Of a stretch of 64,000 bases of DNA, positions 1 through 9,122 are shown in pieces. A model generated the notes under the pieces. It did no database searches. It worked only from the letters and a program-made list of their open reading frames with translations, and had not been told where the DNA came from. A program made the translations under genes and the position numbers. Source of the DNA: Clostridium sp. UBA4548 (lineage in GTDB: Bacteria; Bacillota; Clostridia; Clostridiales; Clostridiaceae). The stretch's first letter is position 1. Each line of letters begins with the position of its first letter. The stretch spans positions 1 to 64,000 of the forward strand of contig NZ_DGLI01000013.1 in NCBI RefSeq assembly GCF_002387895.1, written 5' to 3'.

Positions 1-708
1 CACAAATTATTTTACAGACTCCTGATTTCATTTGTTTTATTTAACTTTATATATTTTTTTGTAACTGTAAGGTCAATTGAGCCTTATTATTTTTCGGGGT
101 TAATTTTTGCTATACCCTTTCTTTCCTTTGGAGCAATTACTTTTTTTACTATAAAAGATAAGCTAAAAAGGAAAGCAGCGATTATTCTAACAAGTGTATT
201 AACAGTTATTATGCCAATTGTAATGAGTTTTGCATTTATATTTATGGCTATTACAGCACCCCTTGCTACAGTAACTGATTTAAGTAGATATCATAGAGTT
301 TTGAAATTAAATGATTATGAAAACAGTGAACTGATAAAGCATTTCCCAAGTAAAATACCAACTGATGCAAAGAATGCTATGTTTAATTATCAACCTGGTT
401 TTTTGCAAGGAGGCGAGGGGTATAAGTTAAAGTTTTCCGCAGATTCAAACTCTATTGAAAATTATATTAAGGAATTCTCACAAGGAGCAAAATGGATAGG
501 AAAGTCGAATCATAGAGAAGCTGAGATTAATGGAGTAGAAATGGCATCCTTTGACAGTTTTGGGTATAATAAATTGCCCATAGACTTTACAATTTATCTA
601 ATTATTAGTGAACCCTATAAACCCTTTGATTGGAATCATGGGAAGTTAAGCCTAGTTGCGGTGAGTAAACAAAGAAGTGAAATAATATTCTTTGCAAAGC
701 ATTGGTAG
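1..708 (+). CDS. Membrane protein of unknown function, 5' end outside window
   Basis: The reading frame is open from base 1 without a stop, so the gene begins before the window and at least 235 residues are seen. The visible part starts with about three hydrophobic stretches (roughly codons 5-24, 30-50 and 59-84), followed by a polar domain of about 150 residues that would lie outside the membrane. The internal ATG at 211 sits in the third hydrophobic stretch and has no ribosome binding site, so it is not the real start. I do not recognise the family. A terminator follows at 767, so it is probably the last gene of its transcript. Confidence 0.7.
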   Translation, partial: HKLFYRLLISFVLFNFIYFFVTVRSIEPYYFSGLIFAIPFLSFGAITFFTIKDKLKRKAAIILTSVLTVIMPIVMSFAFIFMAITAPLATVTDLSRYHRVLKLNDYENSELIKHFPSKIPTDAKNAMFNYQPGFLQGGEGYKLKFSADSNSIENYIKEFSQGAKWIGKSNHREAEINGVEMASFDSFGYNKLPIDFTIYLIISEPYKPFDWNHGKLSLVAVSKQRSEIIFFAKHW

Positions 709-766
709 GTAGTTTTTAGTTAAGATGAAATTTAATGGATATTTTTTTATAAGAAGCTAAATATTT

Positions 767-800
767 GCTATATTGAGTTAATCAATATGGCTTTTATTTA
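767..800 (+). terminator. Rho-independent terminator after the first gene
   Basis: A 10-bp inverted repeat (GCTATATTGA at 767-776 and TCAATATGGC at 782-791, one G-U pair) is followed by TTTTATTT. It separates the truncated membrane protein gene from the xpt leader. Confidence 0.7.
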
Positions 801-856
801 TGAAAAGTATTGCAATTAATCCTGTTTTAATATAAGATAATATATAAATAAAGGGT

Positions 857-907
857 GTTTACGAATAATAGGAAAAATATTTTGTTGAATGTTCGTAAAT
901 ATATAAT
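857..907 (+). promoter_or_regulatory. Probable PurR operator (two inverted PurBoxes) and -10 of the xpt promoter
   Basis: On the minus strand, 888-900 reads ATTTACGAACATT, which matches 12 of 13 positions of the Bacillus PurBox AWWWCCGAACWWT. On the plus strand, 857-869 reads GTTTACGAATAAT, a 10 of 13 match. The two cores are inverted with 24 bases between CGAAT (862-866) and GTTCG (891-895), the spacing I recall for Bacillus PurR operators. TATAAT at 902-907 is a candidate -10; the -35 is weak. PurR control is inferred from the Bacillus xpt precedent. Confidence 0.6.
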
Positions 908-924
908 TTAATAGTAGATTTATA

Positions 925-993
925 CTTCGTATATGTTTGGAAATATGGTCCAAGCGTTTCTACCGGGCAGCCGCAAACAGCCTGACTACGAGG
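925..993 (+). promoter_or_regulatory. Guanine-type purine riboswitch aptamer
   Basis: The three-way junction can be drawn directly. P1 pairs CTTCGTA (925-931) with TACGAGG (987-993). P2 pairs GTTTGG (935-940) with CCAAGC (950-955). P3 pairs GGGCAG (965-970) with CAGCCT (978-983) around loop CCGCAAA. The conserved ATATGG and GTTTCTACC segments are present. The ligand-pairing base in GACTAC is C (986), which in this class specifies guanine or hypoxanthine rather than adenine. It lies before xpt and upstream of a terminator at 1094, so it should be an OFF switch for purine salvage. Confidence 0.93.
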
Positions 994-1093
994 GTTATAC
1001 ATAGGCATTGTAAGAATTTTGTTGATTCCATTTTTAACATGGATTTTGAGAATATTATATATTAATATTTTCTCATTGCCTTAACTTGTATTC

Positions 1094-1134
1094 AACTCTC
1101 TAGATTGGAAACCAATTTGGAGAGTTTTTATTTT
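1094..1134 (+). terminator. Riboswitch-controlled terminator before xpt
   Basis: A 15-bp stem (1094-1108 with 1112-1126, two G-U pairs, three-base loop) is followed by TTTTTATTTT. It lies between the guanine aptamer and the xpt start, the normal place for the expression platform. Confidence 0.88.
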
Positions 1135-1164
1135 GACCATTTTTAATGGAGAAAGGATATGGTT

Positions 1165-1734
1165 ATGAAACTTTTAAAAGAAAGAATTGTGAAAGACGGT
1201 TTTATAATTGGAACTAAAGTACTAAAAGTAGACAGTTTCCTAAACCATCAAATTGACGTAGAGCTATTTAATGAAATTGGAAAAGAATTCAAAAGAAGAT
1301 TTAGCAGTGAGGAAGTAACAAAAATCCTCACAGTTGAAGCTTCAGGCATAGGTATTGCTTGCATAGCAGCACAGTATTTTAAGGTTCCAGTGGTTTTTGC
1401 AAAAAAACATGAAGCAAGTAATCTGGATTCTGAGGTCTTTGAATCAGATGTTTATTCTTTTACAAAGAATAAGAATTACAAAATAAGAGTTTCAAAACAG
1501 TTTCTGAAAAAAGAGGACAAGGTCCTAATTGTAGATGATTTTTTGGCCAATGGAAATGCTGCTAAAGGTCTTATTAATATAGTAAAACAAGCCGGTGCAC
1601 ATCCAACAGGTGTAGGGATTGTTATTGAAAAGGCCTTCCAAGATGGAAGAAGCAAGGTAGAGGAAACTGGAGTAAAGGTTGAATCACTAGCCATAGTTGA
1701 ATCTATGTGTGAAGGAAATATAGTGTTTAAGTAA
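1165..1734 (+). CDS. xpt: Xanthine phosphoribosyltransferase
   Basis: This is a type I phosphoribosyltransferase that converts xanthine and PRPP to XMP in purine salvage. From ATG 1165 it has 189 residues, the usual Xpt length. The start at 1165 is preferred over the in-frame ATG at 1159 because the ribosome binding site GGAGAAAGG (1148-1156) is 8 bases away from the former and only 2 from the latter. The PRPP loop [11 protein letters not shown] is intact. The guanine riboswitch and probable PurR operator upstream fit Xpt as known in Bacillus. A nucleoside importer follows on the same strand, so the block as a whole deals with purine acquisition. Confidence 0.95.
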   Translation: MKLLKERIVKDGFIIGTKVLKVDSFLNHQIDVELFNEIGKEFKRRFSSEEVTKILTVEASGIGIACIAAQYFKVPVVFAKKHEASNLDSEVFESDVYSFTKNKNYKIRVSKQFLKKEDKVLIVDDFLANGNAAKGLINIVKQAGAHPTGVGIVIEKAFQDGRSKVEETGVKVESLAIVESMCEGNIVFK

Positions 1735-1870
1735 GTAAAGGTACATAATTTTCAAGTTTAATATTATAACTTCAACTACAGATAAAATAGTAATGCAAGG
1801 CCTAAGGATTTAAGGACTTTGTGGTTAACATTATAAATTTAATTACTAGTTAAATAAGGAGAGTGTAAAA

Positions 1871-2977
1871 ATGAAAAAAGTAATTTCTTTAGTAACGTCT
1901 TTATTCATGGCTACTGCAATATTTGCAGGCTGTGGGAATAGTGGGGCTGCAAAAACAAGCAGTAATAACAAGGATGAGATAAAAGTAGGTTTTATTTATG
2001 TTGGACCTCCAGGAGATGGAGGATACACTTATCAACATGATCAAGGTAGAAAGTATCTTGAAGAACAGTTGAATGTAAAGACAATTGCAAAGGAAAATGT
2101 TAAGGAAGATAAGGCAGAGGTAAGAAAAGTAATAGATGGTATGGTAGATGAGGGAGCTAATGTAATTTTCTCTACAAGCTTTGGATTTATGGATGGTACA
2201 GAAGAAGCAGCTAAAGAATATCCAAATGTTAAATTCTTTCATGCTTCGGGCTATAAGTCTAATACAACAAACTTTGTAAATTACTTTGGAAGAATAGAAG
2301 AGCCAAGATATCTTGCTGGTATGGTTGCAGGATTAAAGACTAAAACAAATAAAATTGGGTTTGTATCTGCTTTTGAAATACCTGAGTGTATAAGAGGTAT
2401 TAATGCATTTACTTTAGGAGCTCAAGCAGTTAATCCAGATGTAAAAGTAGTGGTTAAGTGGGCTCACACTTGGTATGATCCTGCTATTGAAAAACAAGCA
2501 GCTTTAGCACTATTAGATGAAGGTGCAGATGTTCTAACTCAGCACATGGATTCACCAGCTGTACAACAAGCAGCGGAAGAAAAGGGAGCCTTTGCTGTTG
2601 GTTACCATTCAGATATGGCGGATAAAGCTCCTAAGGCAAATATGACTTCTGCTGTATGGAACTGGGGTCCTTACTATGTAGATCAAGTTAAGAAAATAAA
2701 AGAAGGAACTTGGAAAGCAGAAAACTATTGGGGAAATATGAAGGATGGAGTTGTTGCTTTAGCTCCACTAACTGCTAATGCACCAGAAGGAGCAAAGGAA
2801 AAGGTTGAAGCTGCTAAGGCAGATATACTTTCAGGCAAACTTAATGTATTTGCTGGCCCATTAAAGGATCAAGCAGGAAAAGAAAGACTAGCTGCAGGAA
2901 AAACCCTTACTGATGAAGAGCAATTAAGTATGGATTGGTTTGTTCAGGGTGTTGAAGGTAGTCCTAGCGCAAAATAA
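1871..2977 (+). CDS. BMP-family nucleoside-binding lipoprotein of an ABC importer
   Basis: The 368-residue protein has a lipoprotein signal with lipobox FAGC and lipidated Cys21, then a periplasmic-binding fold of the basic membrane protein (BMP, PnrA/TmpC) family that captures purine nucleosides at the cell surface. GGAGAG at 1859-1864 precedes the ATG. It is followed at short distance by the ATPase and two permeases of the same importer. The 136-base gap after xpt has no obvious terminator, so transcription from the riboswitch-controlled promoter may continue into it. Nucleoside specificity is inferred from the family and from xpt next door. Confidence 0.88.
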   Translation: MKKVISLVTSLFMATAIFAGCGNSGAAKTSSNNKDEIKVGFIYVGPPGDGGYTYQHDQGRKYLEEQLNVKTIAKENVKEDKAEVRKVIDGMVDEGANVIFSTSFGFMDGTEEAAKEYPNVKFFHASGYKSNTTNFVNYFGRIEEPRYLAGMVAGLKTKTNKIGFVSAFEIPECIRGINAFTLGAQAVNPDVKVVVKWAHTWYDPAIEKQAALALLDEGADVLTQHMDSPAVQQAAEEKGAFAVGYHSDMADKAPKANMTSAVWNWGPYYVDQVKKIKEGTWKAENYWGNMKDGVVALAPLTANAPEGAKEKVEAAKADILSGKLNVFAGPLKDQAGKERLAAGKTLTDEEQLSMDWFVQGVEGSPSAK

Positions 2978-2995
2978 TTGGAATAGGTGATTTTA

Positions 2996-4528
2996 ATGAA
3001 TAAAAGAGTACATTTTATTTCCATGGAAGATATAACAAAGTCTTTTGGAAGTGTAGTAGCAAATAAAAATATTAGTTTTCAAGTGTATGAAGGTGAAGTT
3101 CATGCTCTTCTAGGAGAAAATGGAGCAGGAAAAAGTACTCTTATGAACATGTTGTCAGGGGTTTATACTCCTGACAAGGGTTCTATATTTGTTCATGGTA
3201 AGAAAGTAAGTTTTTCTTCTCCAAAGGATTCTATAAAAGCAGGTATCGGAATGATTTATCAGCACTTTAAGTTAGTTGAGGCTATGAGTGCAAGAGATAA
3301 TATAGTTTTAGGACAAAAAATTTCCTTTTTTAGAAGCAAAAAGGCTGCGGATGAAAAAATTAATAGTATCTGTGAAAAATACGAGTTAAATATAAATCTA
3401 GATAAAATGGTCTATGATATGTCTGTGGCTGAAAGACAAATCTTAGAGATAATAAAGGTTTTATATAGAGGAGCAAAGATTTTAATTCTTGATGAGCCAA
3501 CAACTGTATTCACACCTCAAGATGTAGAAAAGCTTTTTAGAATAATGAGGAAAATGAAGGAAAATGGCTGTGCAATTATTTTTATAACTCACAAAATGGA
3601 TGAGGTTATGGAAATTGCAGATAGGATTACTGTACTTAGAAAAGGCGAAACCATAAAAACTTTAGAGAAAGATGCAACAAGTCCAAGAGAACTGGCGGAA
3701 CTTATGGTTGGAAGAAGTGTGGATTTATCTATAAAAAAATCTCACTGTGAAATAGGGAAAAGTATTCTTCAGGTTAAAGAGTTAAAGGTTTGTAATAATG
3801 AGGGGAATTATGCTTTAAACAAGGTAAGTTTTGATATGTATAAGGGAGAAGTTCTAGGTATTGCAGGTATAGCAGGTAGTGGACAAAAGGAAATATGCGA
3901 AGCAATTTCAGGAATCTGCAAGATAAATAATGGAGAAATAATATTTCAAGGTGAAAATATAGCTGGCAAAAGTCCAAGAGAAATAATGTCAAAAGGAATA
4001 TCCATGAGTTTTATTCCAGAAGATAGACTTGGCATGGGCCTTGTTGCTTCTATGGATATGGTGGAAAACCTTATGTTAAAAGCTTATTATAAGGACAAAG
4101 GTATTTTTATCAACAGAGGTCCAGTGAGAATCAAGGCTGAAGAAATAAAAAACAAGCTAGATATAAAGACACCAAATATATATTATCCTATCAAAAATCT
4201 ATCTGGTGGTAATATTCAAAAGATATTATTAGGTAGAGAACTAGACTGTAACCCTCATTTACTTATAATGGCTTATCCTGTTAGAGGTCTTGATATAAAT
4301 ACTTGTTATGCAATTTATGATTTAATTAACGAACAGAGAGCTAAGGGCGTATCAGTACTATTTATAGGCGAAGATATAGATGTACTAATGCAACTTTGTG
4401 ACAGAATTATGGTGATTTGTGATGGTACTGTCACTGGTATAGTGGATCCTAAAACCTGCGTAAAGGAAGATATAGGTTTACTTATGGCAGGAGGAACAAA
4501 ACCACAGACTGAGGAGGGGATAGCATGA
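2996..4528 (+). CDS. Nucleoside ABC importer ATP-binding protein (two ATPase domains)
   Basis: The 510-residue tandem ATPase resembles NupO/YufO and RbsA. The first domain has Walker A GENGAGKST and Walker B ILILDEPTT, but a poor signature (MSVAERQ). The second has a degenerate Walker A (GIAGSGQKE), signature LSGGN, and a Walker B position without the catalytic acid pair (MAYPVRGLD), as is common in this family. ATG 2996 is chosen over GTG 2987 because AGGTGA (2985-2990) lies 5 bases before it. Its stop overlaps the next start by 4 bases (ATGA), a sign of translational coupling. Confidence 0.9.
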   Translation: MNKRVHFISMEDITKSFGSVVANKNISFQVYEGEVHALLGENGAGKSTLMNMLSGVYTPDKGSIFVHGKKVSFSSPKDSIKAGIGMIYQHFKLVEAMSARDNIVLGQKISFFRSKKAADEKINSICEKYELNINLDKMVYDMSVAERQILEIIKVLYRGAKILILDEPTTVFTPQDVEKLFRIMRKMKENGCAIIFITHKMDEVMEIADRITVLRKGETIKTLEKDATSPRELAELMVGRSVDLSIKKSHCEIGKSILQVKELKVCNNEGNYALNKVSFDMYKGEVLGIAGIAGSGQKEICEAISGICKINNGEIIFQGENIAGKSPREIMSKGISMSFIPEDRLGMGLVASMDMVENLMLKAYYKDKGIFINRGPVRIKAEEIKNKLDIKTPNIYYPIKNLSGGNIQKILLGRELDCNPHLLIMAYPVRGLDINTCYAIYDLINEQRAKGVSVLFIGEDIDVLMQLCDRIMVICDGTVTGIVDPKTCVKEDIGLLMAGGTKPQTEEGIA

Positions 4529-5616
4529 TAAGATTTAAAAAGAAAAGCGAAATAACTAAAAGAGAAAGTATAATAATTCGTAGCTCAGCAGTTATTTTAG
4601 CACTTATAGTTTGTTCCTTGTTTTTATTGTTTTTATCCTTAAATCCCTTTGAAGTTTATGGTTCCATGTTAAAGGGTGCCTTTGGATCTTTATATAAAAC
4701 CAAGTCTACAATTGTTAAAGCGGTTCCTTTGGTAATCACTTCCCTTGGAATTACAGTGGCTTTTAAAATGAGGTTCTGGAATATAGGAGGAGAAGGTCAA
4801 ATTTTAATGGGAGCTCTTGCTTCTTCATTTGTAGCTTTGAAACTAACGAGTATTCCAGCCTTTGCAGTAATACCCATGATGATTTTAGCTGGTATTTTAG
4901 GTGGTGCTCTTTGGGCTATTATTCCTGCAATGCTAAAAACAAAATTAGGTACAAATGAGACTATTATTACTTTGATGATGAATTACATAGCTTTAAAGTT
5001 AGTAACTTTTCTTCAGTATGGCCCATGGAAAGACCCTAATGCAAAAGGGTTTCCTAAAATTCCGAATTTTAAGGAGTCAGCGGTGCTACCTGAGGTGTTT
5101 GGAATCCATATAGGTTGGATATTTGCAATATTACTAGTAATAATCATATACATATTTATTAATCATACAAAAAAGGGCTACGAAATATCTGTTTTAGGGG
5201 AAAGTGAAAATACAGCCCTTTATGCTGGAATTAATATTAATAAAACTATACTAACTGCAATGATTATAAGTGGTGGACTATGTGGACTAGTTGGAATGAT
5301 ACAGGTTTCAGCTGTGTATAATACCCTTTCAATGCAGGTTTCTGGTGGTGTTGGCTTTACTGCAATAATAATTGCCTGGCTTTCACAGCTAAATGCTTTT
5401 GCTACCCTTATAGTTTCAATTCTATTTGCAGCCCTTGTGGAGGGAGGCACTTATATTCAAACAGCCTTCAATATTCCTGAAGCTGTTGCACTGATAATTC
5501 AGTCTGTGATTTTATTTTTTGTACTAGGATGCGAATTCTTTATAAAATATAAAGTAGTATTCTCAAAAGAGAAGCCAAGGGTTAATTCACTTAAAGTTAC
5601 AAAGGAGGAGATGTAA
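4525..5616 (+). CDS. Nucleoside ABC importer permease 1
   Basis: The 363-residue membrane protein belongs to the branched-chain/BMP-type permease family (NupP/YufP-like). It has a basic N-terminus, about nine hydrophobic segments and the family motif around FWNIGGEGQILMG. It overlaps the ATPase gene by 4 bases and the second permease by 1 base, so the two permeases are almost certainly made together and form a heterodimeric channel. Confidence 0.9.
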   Translation: MIRFKKKSEITKRESIIIRSSAVILALIVCSLFLLFLSLNPFEVYGSMLKGAFGSLYKTKSTIVKAVPLVITSLGITVAFKMRFWNIGGEGQILMGALASSFVALKLTSIPAFAVIPMMILAGILGGALWAIIPAMLKTKLGTNETIITLMMNYIALKLVTFLQYGPWKDPNAKGFPKIPNFKESAVLPEVFGIHIGWIFAILLVIIIYIFINHTKKGYEISVLGESENTALYAGININKTILTAMIISGGLCGLVGMIQVSAVYNTLSMQVSGGVGFTAIIIAWLSQLNAFATLIVSILFAALVEGGTYIQTAFNIPEAVALIIQSVILFFVLGCEFFIKYKVVFSKEKPRVNSLKVTKEEM

Positions 5617-6551
5617 TGTCTAGTTTAGAACTTTTTCTAGCAGCAGCCATTGTTGCAGGAACTCCAATTCTTTTTGCTACCTTAGGTGAGATAATTACTG
5701 AAAAATCAGGGAATCTAAATCTTGGTGTTGAAGGTATGATGCTAATGGGTGCAATTATTGGCTTTACCACAGGATTAAAAACTGGAAACCCTTTGCTAGC
5801 ACTGCTTGCAGCTATGGCAGCAGGAGCAATGGGGGCATTTATTTATGCCTTTTTAACTATTACTTTAAGAACTAATCAGGAAGTTACAGGACTTACCTTA
5901 ACTATCTTTGGAACGGGATTTTCAAACTTTGTAGGTAAGGGTTTTGTAGGGCAAGTTGCGCCAGAAAACCTACAACGTTTTTTTAGTAAAATAGAGATTC
6001 CAATACTGTCTGATATACCATTTATAGGTACTATATTTTTTAAGCAAGATATCTTTGTTTATATGGGATACATTCTTACAGTGATTTTAGGAATATATTT
6101 GTATAACACTTCTAAGGGTTTAAATCTTAAGGCGGTTGGTGAAAACCCAGCTGCTGCAGATGCTGCAAGTATAAATATAACTTTATATAAGTATGTTCAT
6201 GTTATAGTAGGTGGAGCTCTTTGTGGTCTTGGTGGAGCATATCTTTCTTTAGTAAATGTACCTACCTGGCAAGAAGGAGTAACAGCTGGGAGAGGCTGGA
6301 TAGCAATAGCCCTTGTTATTTTCTCTACTTGGAACCCATATAAAGCATTACTGGGAGCCTTCTTATTTGGAGGACTTGAAATAATTGGGTTCAGACTTCA
6401 AGGAACTAGTATACAAATATCTCAATACTTAATCGATATGTTACCTTATTTAGTAACCATAGTGGTATTAGTGTTTGCATCACTTAAAAAGAGTAGAAAA
6501 AATAGTGGACCTAAAGCTTTAGGTGGAGCATATTTTAGAGAAGAACGATAA
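5616..6551 (+). CDS. Nucleoside ABC importer permease 2
   Basis: This 311-residue permease is of the same family as its neighbour (NupQ/YufQ-like), with the motif GNLNLGVEGMMLMGA near the N-terminus and about eight hydrophobic segments. The start codon overlaps the preceding stop by one base (TAATG) and GGAGG lies just upstream. It is the last gene of the importer operon and is followed by a terminator. Confidence 0.9.
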   Translation: MSSLELFLAAAIVAGTPILFATLGEIITEKSGNLNLGVEGMMLMGAIIGFTTGLKTGNPLLALLAAMAAGAMGAFIYAFLTITLRTNQEVTGLTLTIFGTGFSNFVGKGFVGQVAPENLQRFFSKIEIPILSDIPFIGTIFFKQDIFVYMGYILTVILGIYLYNTSKGLNLKAVGENPAAADAASINITLYKYVHVIVGGALCGLGGAYLSLVNVPTWQEGVTAGRGWIAIALVIFSTWNPYKALLGAFLFGGLEIIGFRLQGTSIQISQYLIDMLPYLVTIVVLVFASLKKSRKNSGPKALGGAYFREER

Positions 6552-6670
6552 ATTATTGAGCTCTAAAAAGGTAAAATAGTCTTCAGATCTCTCTGTAAGA
6601 TAGTTGAGGGTTTAGTAATTACAAAATCTTTATAAATAGTAAAAATGAAAAAACTATGAGTTTAATACTT

Positions 6671-6711
6671 AAAAGCCATGTTGCTATGCAGCAGAGGCTT
6701 TTTATTTTTTT
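6671..6711 (+). terminator. Terminator of the xpt-nucleoside importer block
   Basis: AAAGCC-x-TGTTGC pairs with GCAGCA-x-GGCTTT around a small loop and is followed by TTTATTTTTTT. Confidence 0.8.
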
Positions 6712-6825
6712 GTCCATCTAAATAAATATTCAGCCCAAATTGTTAAATACATGAAAAATTAGATAAAGTAAAATAAATGTAGGGGATTATAGAATGAAAA
6801 TCCATATGAGGATGGGAGGATAAAA

Positions 6826-8001
6826 ATGAAAAAATTTAAAGTTGGTGTTATAGGAACTGGAATGAGAACTATGTTTCTTATGAATGAAGTTCTAAAGAGA
6901 GAAGAACTTGAGGTAGTAGCTGTATGTGATATAAATAGAGAAAGTCTAGATATGGTTACAGAGAATTATAAGATAAATTGGACTGAGTATGATAACTATA
7001 AAGATATATTAGCCCATGAAGATATAGAAGGAGTTATAATAGCTAGTCCTGATTATTGCCATGAAGAACAAGCAATTGCAGCTTTTGAGGCAGGAAAGCA
7101 TGTGTTTCTTGAAAAACCAATAGCAATTTCTATAGAAGGGGCTAAAAAAGTTCTTAAAAAAAGAGATGAATCAGGAAAGACACTTTTGATTGGTTTTGTT
7201 TTAAGATATAACAAACTATATAAGAAAATGAAAGAAATTATAGATAGTGGCCTTATTGGAGAAGTTAAGACAGGCTGGATACTTCATTCAGTAGGAGCAG
7301 GAAGTGATTGGTATTTCCATGATTGGCATGGACTAATGGAAAATACAGGAGGACTACTACTTCAAAAGGGAAGCCATGATTTTGACATTATTAATTGGGT
7401 TGTGGACTCAAAGGTTAAAAGAATTGCTGCTATGGGAAGCAGGGATTTTTTTAAAGGGGATAAATCAAATGATTTAGTGTGTGAAAAGTGTGATGAAAGA
7501 AATAACTGCACAGAAGCTATTAAAGAACACAGGATAGCATGGAAAACTGCAAATGGAAATGATGCGGACATATTATACAATAGGTGGAGAAATCAATGTG
7601 TTTATAGGCAAGAAGTAGATGTATTAGACAATCATCAAGTTTTATTGGAGTATGAAAATGGAGTTAAGGTAAGTTATTTAGAGTGTCACTATACTCCAGA
7701 TGATAATAGGGAATATATTTTTATTGGGACAAAAGGGAAAATAAAGTTAGATGATGCAAATGACACAATAACTGTTCAGATAAGAAATGGAATGTATGAT
7801 AGGAAAGAAGAAATTGTCTATAAAAATCTACAGTCTTCAGAAGGCCATGGAGGTGGAGATAAATATATTCTTGATGATTTTATTTATGCTCTAAAAACTG
7901 GCAAGCAACCAAATGCAGGAGGCGAAGCAGGTTACTATGCTATTGAAGCAGGGCTTTTAGCTCACAAGGCTATAAGAGAAGAAAAAATTATTCAGGTGTA
8001 A
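6826..8001 (+). CDS. Gfo/Idh/MocA-family oxidoreductase, copy 1
   Basis: The 391-residue protein has an N-terminal NAD(P) Rossmann fold (GVIGTGMRT, residues 7-15), the EKP motif at residues 96-98 that closes the cofactor site, and the C-terminal substrate domain with the GSHDFD motif (His184, Asp187). Such enzymes act on sugars, inositols or their derivatives; the substrate is not evident. A cysteine cluster is odd for the family: Cys219-x2-Cys222-x5-Cys228 plus Cys258 could bind a metal. A near-duplicate with the same cysteines lies at 9123, across an AraC regulator on the other strand. The ribosome binding site GGGAGG precedes the ATG. Confidence 0.88.
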   Translation: MKKFKVGVIGTGMRTMFLMNEVLKREELEVVAVCDINRESLDMVTENYKINWTEYDNYKDILAHEDIEGVIIASPDYCHEEQAIAAFEAGKHVFLEKPIAISIEGAKKVLKKRDESGKTLLIGFVLRYNKLYKKMKEIIDSGLIGEVKTGWILHSVGAGSDWYFHDWHGLMENTGGLLLQKGSHDFDIINWVVDSKVKRIAAMGSRDFFKGDKSNDLVCEKCDERNNCTEAIKEHRIAWKTANGNDADILYNRWRNQCVYRQEVDVLDNHQVLLEYENGVKVSYLECHYTPDDNREYIFIGTKGKIKLDDANDTITVQIRNGMYDRKEEIVYKNLQSSEGHGGGDKYILDDFIYALKTGKQPNAGGEAGYYAIEAGLLAHKAIREEKIIQV

Positions 8002-8005
8002 TTAA

Positions 8006-8035
8006 AAAGGCCGACCCAATTATAGGTTGGCCTTT
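8006..8035. terminator. Bidirectional terminator between converging genes
   Basis: AAAGGCCGACC (8006-8016) pairs with GGTTGGCCTTT (8025-8035). A-runs and T-runs on both sides let it work in both directions. The stop codon of the minus-strand AraC gene (8020-8022) lies in the loop, so the hairpin takes in the end of that coding sequence. Confidence 0.75.
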
Positions 8036-8919
8036 GCTTTTACTGAAGAAGCATATTCTGATGGTGACATGGTGGTAGCTTCTTTAAAGGAACGAGAAAA
8101 GGTATGGACTGATTTATAACCCAGCATATAAGCAATTTGAGTAAAGTTATGCTGTTGCTCTCTTATAAGAGTTTTTGCTTCATCAATCTTAAGATTTTTA
8201 AAGTATGCCATAGCACCAAGATTTGTTTTGTTTTTAAACAAAGTTTTTAAATAGGTTTTACCTAAGGCAAAATGACTGCAGATATCTTCAAAGGTTAAAT
8301 CAGAAGATATATTTTCACGCATATATTCAATAATATTATCCACTAACCCTTTTTCCATTTTTTCTAAAGTACTTTCATTGAGCCTTTTAGAAGAGTGATC
8401 AAAACTACCTTTTCTAATTAATCTAATTAGAAGCAGTTCCAGATGAATTTTAATAAGCTGTTCTGAACCAAAAAGAGGATTTTCATGTTTAAGTAGTTTA
8501 TTGTGACCACCTAGGGCATTACTGTAAGCCTGTTTAGCTTCTTTTAAAATCTCAGCAATTAAATTTTTTTCAGAGGCTTCTATTTGCATAATTTTATTAG
8601 AGAAGTAGTCCATAGCTGGATTTTTGCACTCAAAGCTCATAATCATGAGGTTAGGAGCTACTTTTCCATTGGCCCATTCACTATGGAATTCATTGGGTTT
8701 GTGAAAAATAATATCCCCTTGGGTAAGCTTGTATCCTTTAGTGTCGGCCATTACTTCTACTTCACCTTTGTCTACATACAAAAACTCCCAAAAGTCATGT
8801 TTTTCTCCTCTAAAGATATAGTCAGAAGCAAATTCGAAATAATGAATAGTAACAATTTCATCTATATTAATTACAAGATTAATGGGTGTTTTATAATATT
8901 CTTCTGCATAAGTATTCAT
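8020..8919 (-). CDS. AraC-family transcriptional regulator with cupin sensor domain
   Basis: The 299-residue protein has an N-terminal cupin-like ligand domain (around FWEFLYVDKGEVEVMA and GDIIFHKPNEFHSEW) and a C-terminal pair of helix-turn-helix motifs ending in the typical YMLGYKSVHTFSRSFKEATTMSPSEY-like arrangement. GGGGGG precedes the ATG on the minus strand. It is divergent from the second Gfo/Idh gene and convergent with the first, so it is the likely regulator of one or both, probably responding to a sugar or sugar derivative. Confidence 0.88.
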   Translation of the reverse strand: MNTYAEEYYKTPINLVINIDEIVTIHYFEFASDYIFRGEKHDFWEFLYVDKGEVEVMADTKGYKLTQGDIIFHKPNEFHSEWANGKVAPNLMIMSFECKNPAMDYFSNKIMQIEASEKNLIAEILKEAKQAYSNALGGHNKLLKHENPLFGSEQLIKIHLELLLIRLIRKGSFDHSSKRLNESTLEKMEKGLVDNIIEYMRENISSDLTFEDICSHFALGKTYLKTLFKNKTNLGAMAYFKNLKIDEAKTLIREQQHNFTQIAYMLGYKSVHTFSRSFKEATTMSPSEYASSVKAKANL

Positions 8920-9122
8920 TCATATATCCCCCCATTACTATATTAATGGTAATACAAGGGGTTTGTCTAGCAAAGTATGGAATATATGTTTATTAAAATA
9001 AGAGCAAATTAAAGGGATGTAAAAATTACCAAATTAAATTTTAAAATACTTATTACTGAGATTAAAGGAAGTAGAAAAGTTGCTAGTAAGTTCTACATCA
9101 GTGAAATTAAGGAGGAATGTTA

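Noticed and set aside
1735..1870. A possible second purine riboswitch before the BMP lipoprotein gene
   Set aside because: The stretch contains ACTACAG but lacks the ATATGG and TTTCTACC segments and a P1 stem.
3750..4528. The second ATPase domain of the nucleoside importer looked inactive
   Set aside because: A degenerate second domain is normal for NupO/RbsA-type proteins, so this is not a pseudogene or a novelty.
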